A stretch of 64,000 nt of DNA. Origin: Paenirhizobium selenitireducens ATCC BAA-1503. GTDB taxonomy: Bacteria > Pseudomonadota > Alphaproteobacteria > Rhizobiales > Rhizobiaceae. This document shows, one piece after another, positions 20,635 through 29,424 of the stretch (its first letter is position 1; each line of letters starts with the position of its first letter). A program made the position numbers and the translations under genes. The stretch is from the NCBI RefSeq assembly GCF_000518785.1, contig NZ_JAEG01000001.1, forward strand, positions 372,001 to 436,000. Reading direction: 5' to 3'. The notes beneath the pieces were generated by a model, which had not been told where the DNA came from, searched no databases, and saw only the letters and a program-made list of their open reading frames with translations.

Positions 20635-21096
20635 ATGGCCATGACCTTCGATCCGCCACCTGCCGACAAGCACGCGCTTGAGGAAGATGGCCGCTTCACG
20701 CCGAAGTTCGACGCCAACGGCCTCGTGACTGCCGTCGTAACGGATGCGCGGGACGGCGAACTGCTGATGGTCGCCCACATGAACGATCAGGCGCTGGCCC
20801 TGACGCTCGAAACCGGCATCGCCCACTACTACAGCCGCTCGCGCGGCAAGATCTGGAAGAAGGGCGAAAGCTCCGGCAACCTGCAGACGGTCCGGGAGAT
20901 CCGCACGGATTGCGACCAGGATGCCGTATGGCTGAAGGTCGAGGTCGCCGGCCACGACGCGACCTGCCACACCGGGCGCCGCTCGTGCTTCTATCGCAGC
21001 GTCGGCCTCGTCGAGGGCGAGGCGCGGCTGGAGATCACTGACGATCACCGGCATTTTGATCCCACTGACGTCTATGGCCGGCCGGACAAGGCCTGA
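20635..21096 (+). CDS. hisI: Phosphoribosyl-AMP cyclohydrolase
   Basis: Third step of histidine synthesis: opens the purine ring of phosphoribosyl-AMP. The 153-residue monofunctional enzyme shows [33 protein letters not shown], the metal-site [11 protein letters not shown] and the zinc-ligand region [11 protein letters not shown]. HisE is not fused, as usual in alphaproteobacteria. A GAGG site precedes the ATG; a second ATG two codons on is possible. Separated from the other his genes and probably co-transcribed with folE, 26 bp upstream. Confidence 0.93.
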   Translation: MAMTFDPPPADKHALEEDGRFTPKFDANGLVTAVVTDARDGELLMVAHMNDQALALTLETGIAHYYSRSRGKIWKKGESSGNLQTVREIRTDCDQDAVWLKVEVAGHDATCHTGRRSCFYRSVGLVEGEARLEITDDHRHFDPTDVYGRPDKA

Positions 21097-21199
21097 CGTT
21101 CCGGATTCGAACGACTCTGGCCGACCGCTAAACGAATTGGTAAACATCCAGTGCGCTAATGATGCACTGGGAGTTGTTCAGCCATAAGGGTGTGCGGAT

Positions 21200-22159
21200 A
21201 TGCTGAACTGGAGTATGAGGAACGGCACGGCATCGCGTTCGGTGCAGCCGGCTGGCGATGGGCCGACGATCGGCATTCCATCGGTGAAAGAACCCGAAAA
21301 GCCGAAGAAGACGAAGATCGCGCTGGCACTTGGCGGAGGGGCTGCGCGCGGATGGGCCCATATCGGGGTCTTGCGTGCGCTGGACGAGGCCGAGATCGAA
21401 GTCGGCATGATCGCCGGAACTTCGATCGGCGCTCTGGTCGGCGGCTGCTACCTGGCCGGAAAGCTCGACGAACTCGAAACCTTCGCCCGCTCGCTCACCA
21501 TGCGGCGGATCGCATCGCTGCTCGACCTGACGATCGGCGGCGCCGGCCTTCTGGGCGGCATGCGGCTGACCAAGCGCATGCAGGAGCATCTGGAAGGGCT
21601 GATGGTCGAGGACCTGCCAAAACCCTTCGTCGCCGTGGCCTCCGAACTCAACAGCGGCCATGAAGTGTGGATCGACGGCGGCAACCTGATCACCGCGCTC
21701 CGCGCTTCTTACGCGCTTCCCGGCATTTTTGAACCGGTGAAATGCAACAATCGCACGCTGATCGACGGCGCGCTCGTCAACCCGGTCCCGGTCTCGGTGT
21801 GCCGCGCCTACGAGCAGCCGCTCGTCATGGCGGTCAACCTGCAATACGACGTGTTCGGCCGCTCCGCGGTCGTCAAGCATCGCGCCAGCGAACTGCCCGA
21901 CAGCCTGAACGACGCGCCCAAGGACCACCATAAGGTCGGCCTGACCGGCGTCATGGTACAGGCCTTCAACATCATCCAGGATCGCATTTCGCGCGCCCGC
22001 CTCGCCGGCGACCCGCCGGACCTGGCGCTTCATCCGCGCGTCAACGAGATCGGCCTGTCCGAGTTCCACAAGGCCGGTGAAGCGATCGATCGCGGTTACG
22101 AGGAAGCGCAGGCCCGCATCGGCGAACTGAAACGCATGCAGGAAGCCTTCGCCCGCTGA
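21200..22159 (+). CDS. Patatin-like phospholipase family protein
   Basis: A 319-residue protein of the RssA/NTE-like patatin family. After a 35-residue polar leader it has ALGGGAARGWAHIGVL (oxyanion loop, about residues 43-58), the nucleophile elbow GTSIGA (about 73), and DGALVNPVPV carrying the dyad aspartate (about 191). A serine-aspartate lipid acyl hydrolase, likely acting on phospholipids at the inner face of the membrane; substrate unknown. Monocistronic; convergent with the CBS-domain gene. Confidence 0.88.
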   Translation: MLNWSMRNGTASRSVQPAGDGPTIGIPSVKEPEKPKKTKIALALGGGAARGWAHIGVLRALDEAEIEVGMIAGTSIGALVGGCYLAGKLDELETFARSLTMRRIASLLDLTIGGAGLLGGMRLTKRMQEHLEGLMVEDLPKPFVAVASELNSGHEVWIDGGNLITALRASYALPGIFEPVKCNNRTLIDGALVNPVPVSVCRAYEQPLVMAVNLQYDVFGRSAVVKHRASELPDSLNDAPKDHHKVGLTGVMVQAFNIIQDRISRARLAGDPPDLALHPRVNEIGLSEFHKAGEAIDRGYEEAQARIGELKRMQEAFAR

Positions 22160-22220
22160 CGCTCCCGCAAAGGCTCCGCCTGCGGACGAGAAACCGATGG
22201 CCGGGGCGTGAGCCCCGCCG

Positions 22221-22655
22221 TCAGCCGGCGATATAGGCCTTGATCTGCTCGGCCTCGGTTTCGACCTCGCGGATGCGCGACTTCACCACGTCGCCGATCG
22301 AGATGATTCCGCAGAGCTTGCCGCTTTCCTCGACCGGAACGTGGCGGAAACGCCGGCTGGACATCACTTCCATCAGTTCGTTGACCGTCGTGCTCTCGCT
22401 GCAACGATAGACATTGGCGGTCATCATCGCCGATACCGGTTGCTCCAGCGCACCCGCACCCGACCGCCCGATCGATCGAACCAGATCTCGTTCTGTGAAG
22501 ATGCCGACGATGCGGTTCTCCATCCCCACGACCACCACCGCGCCGATCTTGTGTTCGTCGAGTGTCCGGGCAGCTTCGGCCATCGTGACGTTCGGACCGA
22601 TGGTCACGACATCACGGCCTTTGACTTCGAGTATGCTCCTGACTGACGCTGACAT
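22221..22655 (-). CDS. CBS-pair domain protein
   Basis: A 144-residue protein that is just a pair of CBS domains: TIGPNVTMAEAARTLDEHKIGAVVVV..NRIVGIFTERDLVR (first) and CSESTTVNELMEVMSSRRFRHVPV...KLCGIISIGDVVKSRI (second), ending in an acidic helix. Such free-standing pairs bind adenine nucleotides or NADH and act as energy sensors; the partner is unknown. The start at 22655 has a strong AAGGAGGAACG site. Downstream of the rhomboid gene, 115 bp apart, so not obviously one operon. Confidence 0.88.
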   Translation of the reverse strand: MSASVRSILEVKGRDVVTIGPNVTMAEAARTLDEHKIGAVVVVGMENRIVGIFTERDLVRSIGRSGAGALEQPVSAMMTANVYRCSESTTVNELMEVMSSRRFRHVPVEESGKLCGIISIGDVVKSRIREVETEAEQIKAYIAG

Positions 22656-22770
22656 TCGTTCCTCCTTCGCATTCAACCCGTTCGGGCCCGCCTCCGCATT
22701 CCTCCATGCGTCCGCGACAGGCGAAATGGTGCCCGTTATCTCAGTGGAATGCAATATACTCGCAACGCAG

Positions 22771-23535
22771 CTAAAAGGATCGGTTGCCCGCAGGCACCGG
22801 ATCGAAGAGACCGAACAGCAGAAAGCCGAACAGGAAGCCGCCGATGTGGGCGTCCCAGGCGATCGTGCCGGCGAGGTCGCCGAACAGCGGCAGGCCAAGG
22901 GCAATGGCGATATTGCCGAGAAACCAGACGATGATGAAGACGCGGACCGTGCGCAAGGACAGCGCCTCGCCGATCGACAGCCGGGCCGGCTGGGACCCCG
23001 TGTAATGCGCAATGGAGCGCCCCGAACTGCCGAAGGCGAAGCGGCAGGCCGATCCCATCAAGGCCGACACCACGCCGGAAGCACCGATCAGGATCGTCGG
23101 CTGGCCCCAGTTGACGCCGGCATGAACGGCGGCACCGGCCGCCGCCGAGGTGATCCAGAAAATGACGAATCGCAGATTGCCGATACGCCGGACGACGGGC
23201 GTGCCGAAGGCGGCGAGCCACAAGCCGTTGAAGGCGAGGTGTTCCAGGCTGCCATGCAGCAGCGAATAGGTCACCGGCGTCCACAGCCACTCAAGGCCCT
23301 GCTCCGCCAGCGGGTAGACGTAGCGCAGCGGCAGGAAGCCGAAGGTGACGGCCAGCCATTCGGCGGCCGCAGCAGAGAGAATCAGCGACTGAGCCGCATA
23401 GATGACGCCGAGCAGCGCGAGGGCCGCCAGGATGCCGGCCGGCAGATTGAACACCGGCACGCGCGGTGGCGGAGCATTGTCTCCCCCTTCGGGAGAAGAA
23501 TCGCCAATCGGCGATCTCGGGGGCAACTCATCCAT
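22771..23535 (-). CDS. Rhomboid family intramembrane serine protease
   Basis: A 254-residue membrane protein with about six to seven hydrophobic segments. Rhomboid hallmarks: HGSLEHLAFNGLWL (the H...N motif in TM2), GASGVVSALMG (catalytic serine in GxSG, about residue 153) and DAHIGGFLFG (catalytic histidine, about 230). An N-terminal 30 residues is Pro-rich and cytosolic. Substrates unknown. The ribosome site GAAGG upstream of the ATG lies in a small hairpin (23547-23565), and an intrinsic terminator sits 53 bp before the start codon, which hints at control by a leader RNA. Confidence 0.9.
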   Translation of the reverse strand: MDELPPRSPIGDSSPEGGDNAPPPRVPVFNLPAGILAALALLGVIYAAQSLILSAAAAEWLAVTFGFLPLRYVYPLAEQGLEWLWTPVTYSLLHGSLEHLAFNGLWLAAFGTPVVRRIGNLRFVIFWITSAAAGAAVHAGVNWGQPTILIGASGVVSALMGSACRFAFGSSGRSIAHYTGSQPARLSIGEALSLRTVRVFIIVWFLGNIAIALGLPLFGDLAGTIAWDAHIGGFLFGFLLFGLFDPVPAGNRSF

Positions 23536-23760
23536 GCGGCACCAACCTTCGTGACATCAACGAAGCTGCATAGCCGACCGAAGGGATAAAAAAAAGCCGC
23601 CCTTAAGTGCCGGGCGGCTTGTCGGGTCCCCCGGGAGCCTGGCCCCCACCCGAAATTGGTGCCGAAGGATGACCTTCGTGACGTGATGATCGTCATTTGC
23701 CACAACCGGCCAAGGGCCGCAACGATCAGAAAGAATTAACCTTAATCCCACAGTATGGCC
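23536..23760 (-). ncRNA. Candidate structured leader or small RNA upstream of rhomboid gene
   Basis: On the minus strand, from about 23760 down to the rhomboid start, the sequence contains several stable hairpins (CGAAGG-ATGA-CCTTCG at 23663-23678 on the plus strand numbering; a GC hairpin around 23625-23645), an intrinsic terminator at 23588-23618, and then a hairpin covering the rhomboid ribosome site. No coding gene ends at this terminator. The 11-mer ACCTTCGTGAC occurs twice (23545-23555 and 23672-23682). Either a transcription-attenuating leader or an independent sRNA. The 5' end is unknown. Confidence 0.45.
23588..23618 (-). terminator. Intrinsic terminator without an obvious upstream gene
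   Basis: Minus strand: perfect 7-bp stem GCCGCCC/GGGCGGC (23612-23618 with 23596-23602), 9-nt loop, then eight T residues. It reads only leftward, towards the rhomboid gene. Confidence 0.8.
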
Positions 23761-23855
23761 TTGCGAATAGGACAGATCCGGGCGCCGGGCAAAACGTTAT
23801 GTTAACGGCTTGCCGGTAATTGTTTAACGATAGAGAAATATTTCAGAACAGAACC

Positions 23856-24467
23856 ATGTATTCCTCTCCCGCAGCGCAGAACGGTGGTCTTGTCTCTCCT
23901 GCTCAACGGCGGGCGTTCCAACGTGTCGCCGTGAACCTGCAAGGCCGGCTGATGCTCGCCAACTATGAGGAATATGTCTGCAAGGTGGTCGACATGTCGC
24001 CGGGCGACGTGCGGTTCGCCTGCGCCGGCTGCCCTGTCCCCAACGAGCGGGTGATCGCCTATATCGACCATCTCGGACGCCTCGAGGGCAACGTGATCAA
24101 GCTGGTCGAAGGCGGCTTCGTCATGTCGATCAACGCGACGGGCCGCAAGCGCGAAAAGCTCGCAGCCCAGTTGACCTGGATCGCCAACAAGCACGAACTC
24201 GGCCTGCCCGAAGACCGCCGCCACGACCGCCTGACACCGCGGGTGACGCGCACCGAGCTGAAGCTCGAGGATGGACGCCGCTATCCCTGCCGCCTGATGG
24301 ACCTTTCGCTCTCGGGTGCGGCGGTCGATATCGACATCCGCCCGCCGATCGGCATGGCGGTCCAGCTCGGCAACATGCGTGGGCGCGTGGTGCGCCACTT
24401 CCTCGAAGGCGTGGCGATCGAGTTCCTCACGCTGCAGTCGCGCGAAGCGCTCACCGAATTCCTCTAA
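23856..24467 (+). CDS. Tandem PilZ-domain protein
   Basis: A 203-residue cytosolic protein with two PilZ-like halves. The C-terminal half has the c-di-GMP-binding RxxxR region (RRHDRLTPR, about residue 116) and DLSLSGAAVDI, followed by the typical V.G..R.V.H...GVAIEF strands. The N-terminal half keeps RRAFQRVAV but its D-x-S-x-x-G reads DMSPGDV, so it may not bind ligand. Likely a c-di-GMP effector. ATG 23856 is preferred; a TTG at 23820 is in frame. Divergent from the putative leader RNA upstream. Confidence 0.8.
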   Translation: MYSSPAAQNGGLVSPAQRRAFQRVAVNLQGRLMLANYEEYVCKVVDMSPGDVRFACAGCPVPNERVIAYIDHLGRLEGNVIKLVEGGFVMSINATGRKREKLAAQLTWIANKHELGLPEDRRHDRLTPRVTRTELKLEDGRRYPCRLMDLSLSGAAVDIDIRPPIGMAVQLGNMRGRVVRHFLEGVAIEFLTLQSREALTEFL

Positions 24468-24488
24468 GAACGGCGCCTCGCCGGCACC

Positions 24489-27400
24489 TCAGCGAAACTC
24501 GAAGATCTGGCGAAACACGCCGGGCGCGATGATCGACAGCGGATTGACGACCAGCTTCGGCTGTTCGGTGGCACCCGTCAGTTTGAAGGTGATGCCGAGC
24601 AGGCCGCGATCACGGCCATTGCCGAGCAGGATGCCGATCACCGGAAGTTCGCCGAACAGGCGGTTGAGACCGTAGGCGGGCATGAACGTGCCGGTCAGGT
24701 CGATCTGGCCCTTGACGTCACGCACCATCCCCTGGAACGTCGCGCCGACCTGCTCGCCCCGCACCACGCCATTCTCGACGCGCAGCCCGCCATCTGCATA
24801 GACGAGGCGGGCGAAGGCGCGCTGGAAGCGGGCGGAGCTGACATCGATGTCCTTCTTGACGGCCGTGTTGAGGCTCCTGCCATCGGCGCCCGTCGGCGTG
24901 GTGACGATCGACTGCAGCCGCTGCTCGTTCTCGACGCGGAAGTCGCGCACATCGAGCGAGCCGCTCCAGGTGCCGTTGGCATACTGGGAGAGCTTCAGAT
25001 TCATCAACCCACCGATCATGCGGTTGTAGAGATTGATGAACCGCGCCACGGCACCCGCATCGCTGCTGGTCACCGAAACTTCGCTGAGTTCCGACGGACG
25101 GCGCAGCTTGGCAACGACCGCCTGGCCGCTATCGGTGACGCCGGACACATCGAGCGCCGTAGTCTTGCCGTCACGCGCGCCGTAGAGGATCGACACGCCG
25201 GCGAGCACTTCGTCGCCGAAGCCGACAACGCGGTCGATCTGTCCCTTGACCTTGAGGTCGGTCTTCTTCTCGCCCGCGTCGCCCTGGCCTCGGCCGGGCG
25301 ACTTGAGCTCGGTGATCAACGAACGCACATCGGCTGACTTCCCGGACACCGAGACGTCATAACCGCCCTTGTTCTGTCGAACGGTAAGCGAATAGTCGTC
25401 TGCGGGTGCAAGACGCATGCGGCTGAAGTCGGCCGAGATAAGGCCCTGCTTGCCAACGACGAGCGAGCCTGCCGCACCGAAACCCTGACCGTCGAGGACG
25501 AATTTTTCGATTGCCGTCTGGCCCTCGCTTTCGATCGCCTCGAAGGTCGCCTTGGCGGCGATCCCCTGCCCCTTTGCCCATCCGATCCAGGGCACGGTCA
25601 ATGTCGCCGACGACAGGTCGATGACTGCCGCCTGGCGCTGATCGTCGACGCGCGACACCTCGACCGTGATCGGGCCGTCGACCAGATCTTCGAGGCCGGG
25701 CACGAAGCGCCGGCGTTCCTCGTTGTTGAGCTTCAGCTTGACGACGCGCTCGCGCGCCACCGGCTTGTCCTTGTCGACCGGCTCGGTCACCTGCAGTTCC
25801 ATCGGCACGCCGTCGATCTTGGCCTTGCCCTCCAGCCGGGCCGCCCTGGGATCGACGTCGAGCTTGCCGGTGAGTTCGGTGATCTTGCGGCCCGAATACG
25901 GCTTTGCGACATCGACGCCAGTCAGGTCGAGATTCGCCTTCCAGTCGGGATCCGGCGGATGCTGGTCGGAGATCAGGCCGAGCCGGACACGGGCCTCGCC
26001 GCGCACCGCGCCGGTGAAGTCCTCGACGGCAAAGCCGACGCGCTCCAGGGCTCGGATCGGCTTGAAGGAGACGAGTTCGGCGACCGCGTCGGCGGCGCCC
26101 GAAACGGCGATGTTGATGTCGGCCATCAGCGGCTTGCGATAGATGTCCTCGAGCTTCAGCTCGCCGCGTTCGACCTTCACGATTCGGCCCGACGGGAAGT
26201 AGGACGCCGCCGAATGGATCGTGGTGACGACCTGCCGGCCGGAAAGGTCGAAATGCGCGGAGGTATCGCGCAAGGGCGGGATTTCGCCGGTGACGTTCAT
26301 GCGCGCGTCGACGATATCGAAGCTGACGCGCAACTCGTTCTCGTCGAGATGCAGCGGCTTCGGCTCGACGGTCAGACGGTCCTGCGGAATGAACACCGAA
26401 ATCTGCCCGTTGGTGATGGTGCCGCCGAAGATGTTGGCGAGCACCCAGCGGCGCGGCTTCTCGGCGATCCAGTAGGGCCAGAGCTGCTTGACGACCGACG
26501 TCTTCATGTCTCGGATCAGCGCGTCGAAACGTATTTCCGGCCCGGTCCCGACGAAACGGATGCCGAGCGAGGCGTCCATCGTGCCGTTTGGCGTGGAAAC
26601 CGTAAAGGTGTCGAGCTTCAGCTCTTTCTTTTCATTAAGATAACGCCCGAAAGCTTTGAGCGAAAAAGGAAAAGGTGATTCTCCGGCGGACGGAACATCG
26701 GCCCGTCCTTCGCTCACCAGAAGATCGATGCCGAAGCCCGGACCGGATTCGGCATTGCCGGGCAAGCGGTCGAGGTCGATCAGGCCGCCCGACAGTGGCA
26801 GGATCATCCGGCCGAATTCGGCCCGCGACGATGACAGCTCCAGCGTATCCTTGGCAAAGTCGTAGCCGAAATTGAGACGCGCACGCGTCAGCTCCTGCCC
26901 TATGCCGTCGGAGTAGACCATGCCGCCGGCAGTCTCGACGACCATGTTCATCGCGGGCTTCTGCCCTTCGCCGGCCCGCTTCGCCGAAATGGTCACCTCG
27001 GCCGATCCGTCCAGGCCCTGGCGCGGATTGCCCGCCGCGCCGCGCCGCAACAGAAAAGGCGTGAGACGCACATCCGCCAGACGAAGGGTCAGGGACTGTG
27101 CCTTGCCGCCGGTATTGACGGTAAGGGCCGAAATCTCCGTCTGCTGGCCATTGACCGAGACCGCCCCGAAGAATGACAGCGAATCGTCGGCGCCGCGCTC
27201 CATGGCGAGATCATCGACGGAAATCAGCAGGGGGCGTCCGTTGGTGCCGGTGGTGGAGACTTCGAGCCCGCCGATCCGCATGCGATCGAGCCCGCCCTTG
27301 GCGATGAAGGACTGGATCTGATCGAGTTCCAGGAAGGCCCGGTCGAGAACGGCGGGAATGCTGTCGACGCGAAGGTTGGCAAAGTCGATCGGCGGACCGG

Positions 27401-27896
27401 CCGGCAGAAGCCGCGCATCGAGCGCCACCCCATGGGTCACGATCTCCTTGACCTTGAAATTGCCGCCGAGCAGCGCGATCGGGTCGAGCACCATGGCGAC
27501 AGACTGGGTGAGCGCCAGCGGGCTCTTGCCGCCCTCGGGCACGATCGCGACATTGCGCGCTTCGACCGCCAGCTGGAAATTGTCGGAAAAGCGGATCGCG
27601 GTCTCGCCGATTTCAGCCCGGAACGCAGGCCCGACGGCGGAATTGAGCACGGCACGTGCACCGTTCGACAGTGCCGCGTCGAGCGCACCGCTTTCGATGA
27701 CGGCAAAGACTCCGCCGACGACAACGAGAAAGAGACCGGCAATGCCGATGAAATAGCGCAGGATTCGCCGCGCGAAGGTGGCCCGCGGCGGGCAATGGAC
27801 GATCAACGGATCATCGACGAGCGCCGACGGAAGCTCGTGCAAGGCCACGAAGTCCTGTCTGCGAAACCGTACCTTTTCGCCCCGGATTTCTCCCAT
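24489..27896 (-). CDS. AsmA/YhdP-like DUF3971 protein
   Basis: A 1135-residue protein anchored by one N-terminal membrane segment (ILRYFIGIAGLFLVVVGGVFAVI, about residues 40-62) followed by a very long beta-rich periplasmic part with the DUF3971 region (SGGLIDLDRLPG onward) and an AsmA-like C-terminus ending MPAYGLNRLFGELPVIG..LG.GRDRGLLGITFKLTG. Family members are proposed bridges for phospholipid transport between the membranes. Start at 27896 (MGEIRGEKVRF) follows a GGAGA motif; the frame remains open 30 codons further. Divergent from bcp. Confidence 0.85.
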   Translation of the reverse strand: MGEIRGEKVRFRRQDFVALHELPSALVDDPLIVHCPPRATFARRILRYFIGIAGLFLVVVGGVFAVIESGALDAALSNGARAVLNSAVGPAFRAEIGETAIRFSDNFQLAVEARNVAIVPEGGKSPLALTQSVAMVLDPIALLGGNFKVKEIVTHGVALDARLLPAGPPIDFANLRVDSIPAVLDRAFLELDQIQSFIAKGGLDRMRIGGLEVSTTGTNGRPLLISVDDLAMERGADDSLSFFGAVSVNGQQTEISALTVNTGGKAQSLTLRLADVRLTPFLLRRGAAGNPRQGLDGSAEVTISAKRAGEGQKPAMNMVVETAGGMVYSDGIGQELTRARLNFGYDFAKDTLELSSSRAEFGRMILPLSGGLIDLDRLPGNAESGPGFGIDLLVSEGRADVPSAGESPFPFSLKAFGRYLNEKKELKLDTFTVSTPNGTMDASLGIRFVGTGPEIRFDALIRDMKTSVVKQLWPYWIAEKPRRWVLANIFGGTITNGQISVFIPQDRLTVEPKPLHLDENELRVSFDIVDARMNVTGEIPPLRDTSAHFDLSGRQVVTTIHSAASYFPSGRIVKVERGELKLEDIYRKPLMADINIAVSGAADAVAELVSFKPIRALERVGFAVEDFTGAVRGEARVRLGLISDQHPPDPDWKANLDLTGVDVAKPYSGRKITELTGKLDVDPRAARLEGKAKIDGVPMELQVTEPVDKDKPVARERVVKLKLNNEERRRFVPGLEDLVDGPITVEVSRVDDQRQAAVIDLSSATLTVPWIGWAKGQGIAAKATFEAIESEGQTAIEKFVLDGQGFGAAGSLVVGKQGLISADFSRMRLAPADDYSLTVRQNKGGYDVSVSGKSADVRSLITELKSPGRGQGDAGEKKTDLKVKGQIDRVVGFGDEVLAGVSILYGARDGKTTALDVSGVTDSGQAVVAKLRRPSELSEVSVTSSDAGAVARFINLYNRMIGGLMNLKLSQYANGTWSGSLDVRDFRVENEQRLQSIVTTPTGADGRSLNTAVKKDIDVSSARFQRAFARLVYADGGLRVENGVVRGEQVGATFQGMVRDVKGQIDLTGTFMPAYGLNRLFGELPVIGILLGNGRDRGLLGITFKLTGATEQPKLVVNPLSIIAPGVFRQIFEFR

Positions 27897-28020
27897 GTGC
27901 CGGCGATTGTCTCCGTCGATCGATGTCGTTATCACAGTCGCGCGTGGACGACTGCGTCGCGGACTATATATCGAGTGTGCCGACAATCATCCATAATGCG
28001 GGCAAAAGAAAGGTTTTCCC

Positions 28021-28488
28021 ATGGCAGATTTGACCGCAGGCGACTTGGCTCCGGATTTCACCCTGCCCCGGGACGGCGGCGGCACGGTATCACTGGGCGA
28101 AATGCGTGGGTCTCCTGTCGTCCTGTACTTCTACCCGAAGGACGATACCAGCGGCTGCACGACCGAGGCGCTGGCCTTCACTGCGCTCGCCGACGAATTC
28201 TCCAAGGCCGGCGCCAAGGTGATCGGCCTGTCGCCGGATGCGGTCAAGAGCCATGACAAGTTCGTCGCCAAGCACGGCCTCTCGGTCATTCTTGCGTCGG
28301 ATGAAGAGAAATCGGTCCTTTCAGCCTATGGCGTGTGGAAGGAAAAGAGCATGTATGGCCGCACCTACATGGGCGTCGAGCGCTCCACCTTCCTGGTCGA
28401 CCGTGACGGCCGCGTGGCCGCCGTATGGCGCAAGGTCAAGGTCGCCGGCCATGCCGAGGCGGTGCTGAAATCGGTTCAAGGGCTCTGA
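28021..28488 (+). CDS. bcp: Thioredoxin-dependent peroxiredoxin, Bcp/PrxQ type
   Basis: Reduces hydrogen and organic peroxides in the cytosol. The 155-residue protein has APDFTLP, YFYPKDDTSGCTTEA with the peroxidatic cysteine (about residue 47) and GVERSTFLVD.DG. The resolving cysteine that many Bcp proteins carry five residues later is absent (SGCTTEALAF), so this is a one-Cys member that needs an external reductant. Its TGA overlaps the next ATG by one base. Confidence 0.9.
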   Translation: MADLTAGDLAPDFTLPRDGGGTVSLGEMRGSPVVLYFYPKDDTSGCTTEALAFTALADEFSKAGAKVIGLSPDAVKSHDKFVAKHGLSVILASDEEKSVLSAYGVWKEKSMYGRTYMGVERSTFLVDRDGRVAAVWRKVKVAGHAEAVLKSVQGL

Positions 28489-29318
28489 TGACAGGTTCCG
28501 ACCGGGTCCGGATCACCTCGCTGCGCGGCGGCGCGACCCTGGCGATCCTCAGCGCAGACCTCGACGAGAAGACCGAACTGGCGCAGGAGACTGCGCGGCG
28601 CTGGCACGCGCGCCGCCTGTCGCTGCGCTCGCCGCTCGATCCCGAACTTCCCGAGCGGCCCGGCCGGCCGGAAAAGCCGTTGCTGGTTCCGCCGAAGGCG
28701 ACGGAGAAGCGCTCGCTGCACACGCTTCCCGGCCGCATCGCCATGCTGCATGCGCTCGCCCATATCGAGCTCAATGCGGTGGACCTGGCGCTCGACATCG
28801 TCGCGCGATTCGCTTCCGAACCGGTGCCCCATTCCTTCTTCGACGGCTGGATGCGGGTCGCCTTCGAAGAAGCCAAGCACTTCCGCATGGTGCGCGAGCG
28901 GATGCAGGCGCTGGGCGCCGACTACGGCGACATGCCCGCCCATGACGGCCTTTGGCAGGCCGCCCATTCGACCCGCAACGACCTGACCGCGCGTCTGGCC
29001 GTGGTGCCGCTGATTCTCGAGGCGCGCGGCCTCGACGTCACCCCGTCGCTGCAGGAAAAGATGCGCGAAACCGGCGATATCGACAGCGCCGACGTGCTGA
29101 AGGTCATCTATGAGGACGAAAAAGGCCATGTCGCGGTCGGCGCCAAGTGGTTCCGCTTTCTCTGCGCCCGCGAGAGGAAGGATCCCGCAGCGACCTTCAA
29201 GCAGCTCGTGCGGGCCAATTTCCGCGGCGCGCTCAAGGCACCGTTCAACGATGTGGCGCGCGCCGAGGCCGGCCTGACGCCGTCCTTCTACCGCTCGCTG
29301 ACCTCCACCAGCAGCTAG
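28488..29318 (+). CDS. DUF455 ferritin-like protein
   Basis: A 276-residue protein of the DUF455 ferritin-like family: HALAHIELNAVDLALD (about residues 87-102), FFDGWMRVAFEEAKHF, RLAVVPLILEARGLDVTP and VIYEDEKGHVAVG supply the E...E.xH pattern of a di-iron four-helix bundle. The chemistry is unknown. It overlaps bcp by one base (TGATG), so the pair is coupled; a link to peroxide or iron handling is an inference from this context only. Confidence 0.85.
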   Translation: MTGSDRVRITSLRGGATLAILSADLDEKTELAQETARRWHARRLSLRSPLDPELPERPGRPEKPLLVPPKATEKRSLHTLPGRIAMLHALAHIELNAVDLALDIVARFASEPVPHSFFDGWMRVAFEEAKHFRMVRERMQALGADYGDMPAHDGLWQAAHSTRNDLTARLAVVPLILEARGLDVTPSLQEKMRETGDIDSADVLKVIYEDEKGHVAVGAKWFRFLCARERKDPAATFKQLVRANFRGALKAPFNDVARAEAGLTPSFYRSLTSTSS

Positions 29319-29424
29319 GGCCAAGGCCCTCAACGCTTGTTAATTTAGGCATTATTAACCTTAACGGTGTGTAATCCCCGTCAAGCTCGAACCGGATGCG
29401 GCAAGAGCATGAAGGGAGACACCC

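Noticed and set aside
22199-22218. GGGGC-GTGA-GCCCC hairpin between the patatin and CBS genes
   Set aside because: Short stem and no T-run; could be chance in GC-rich DNA.
23557-23751. 64-codon minus-strand frame in the rhomboid leader
   Set aside because: It runs through the intrinsic terminator and its hairpins and has no ribosome site; the region is better explained as RNA structure.
29340-29365. TTAA-rich stretch as a CtrA site for the M23 gene
   Set aside because: The TTAA half-sites are spaced by 2 or 11 nt, not 7; the same TTAACCTTAA also occurs near 23740. Not a consensus site.
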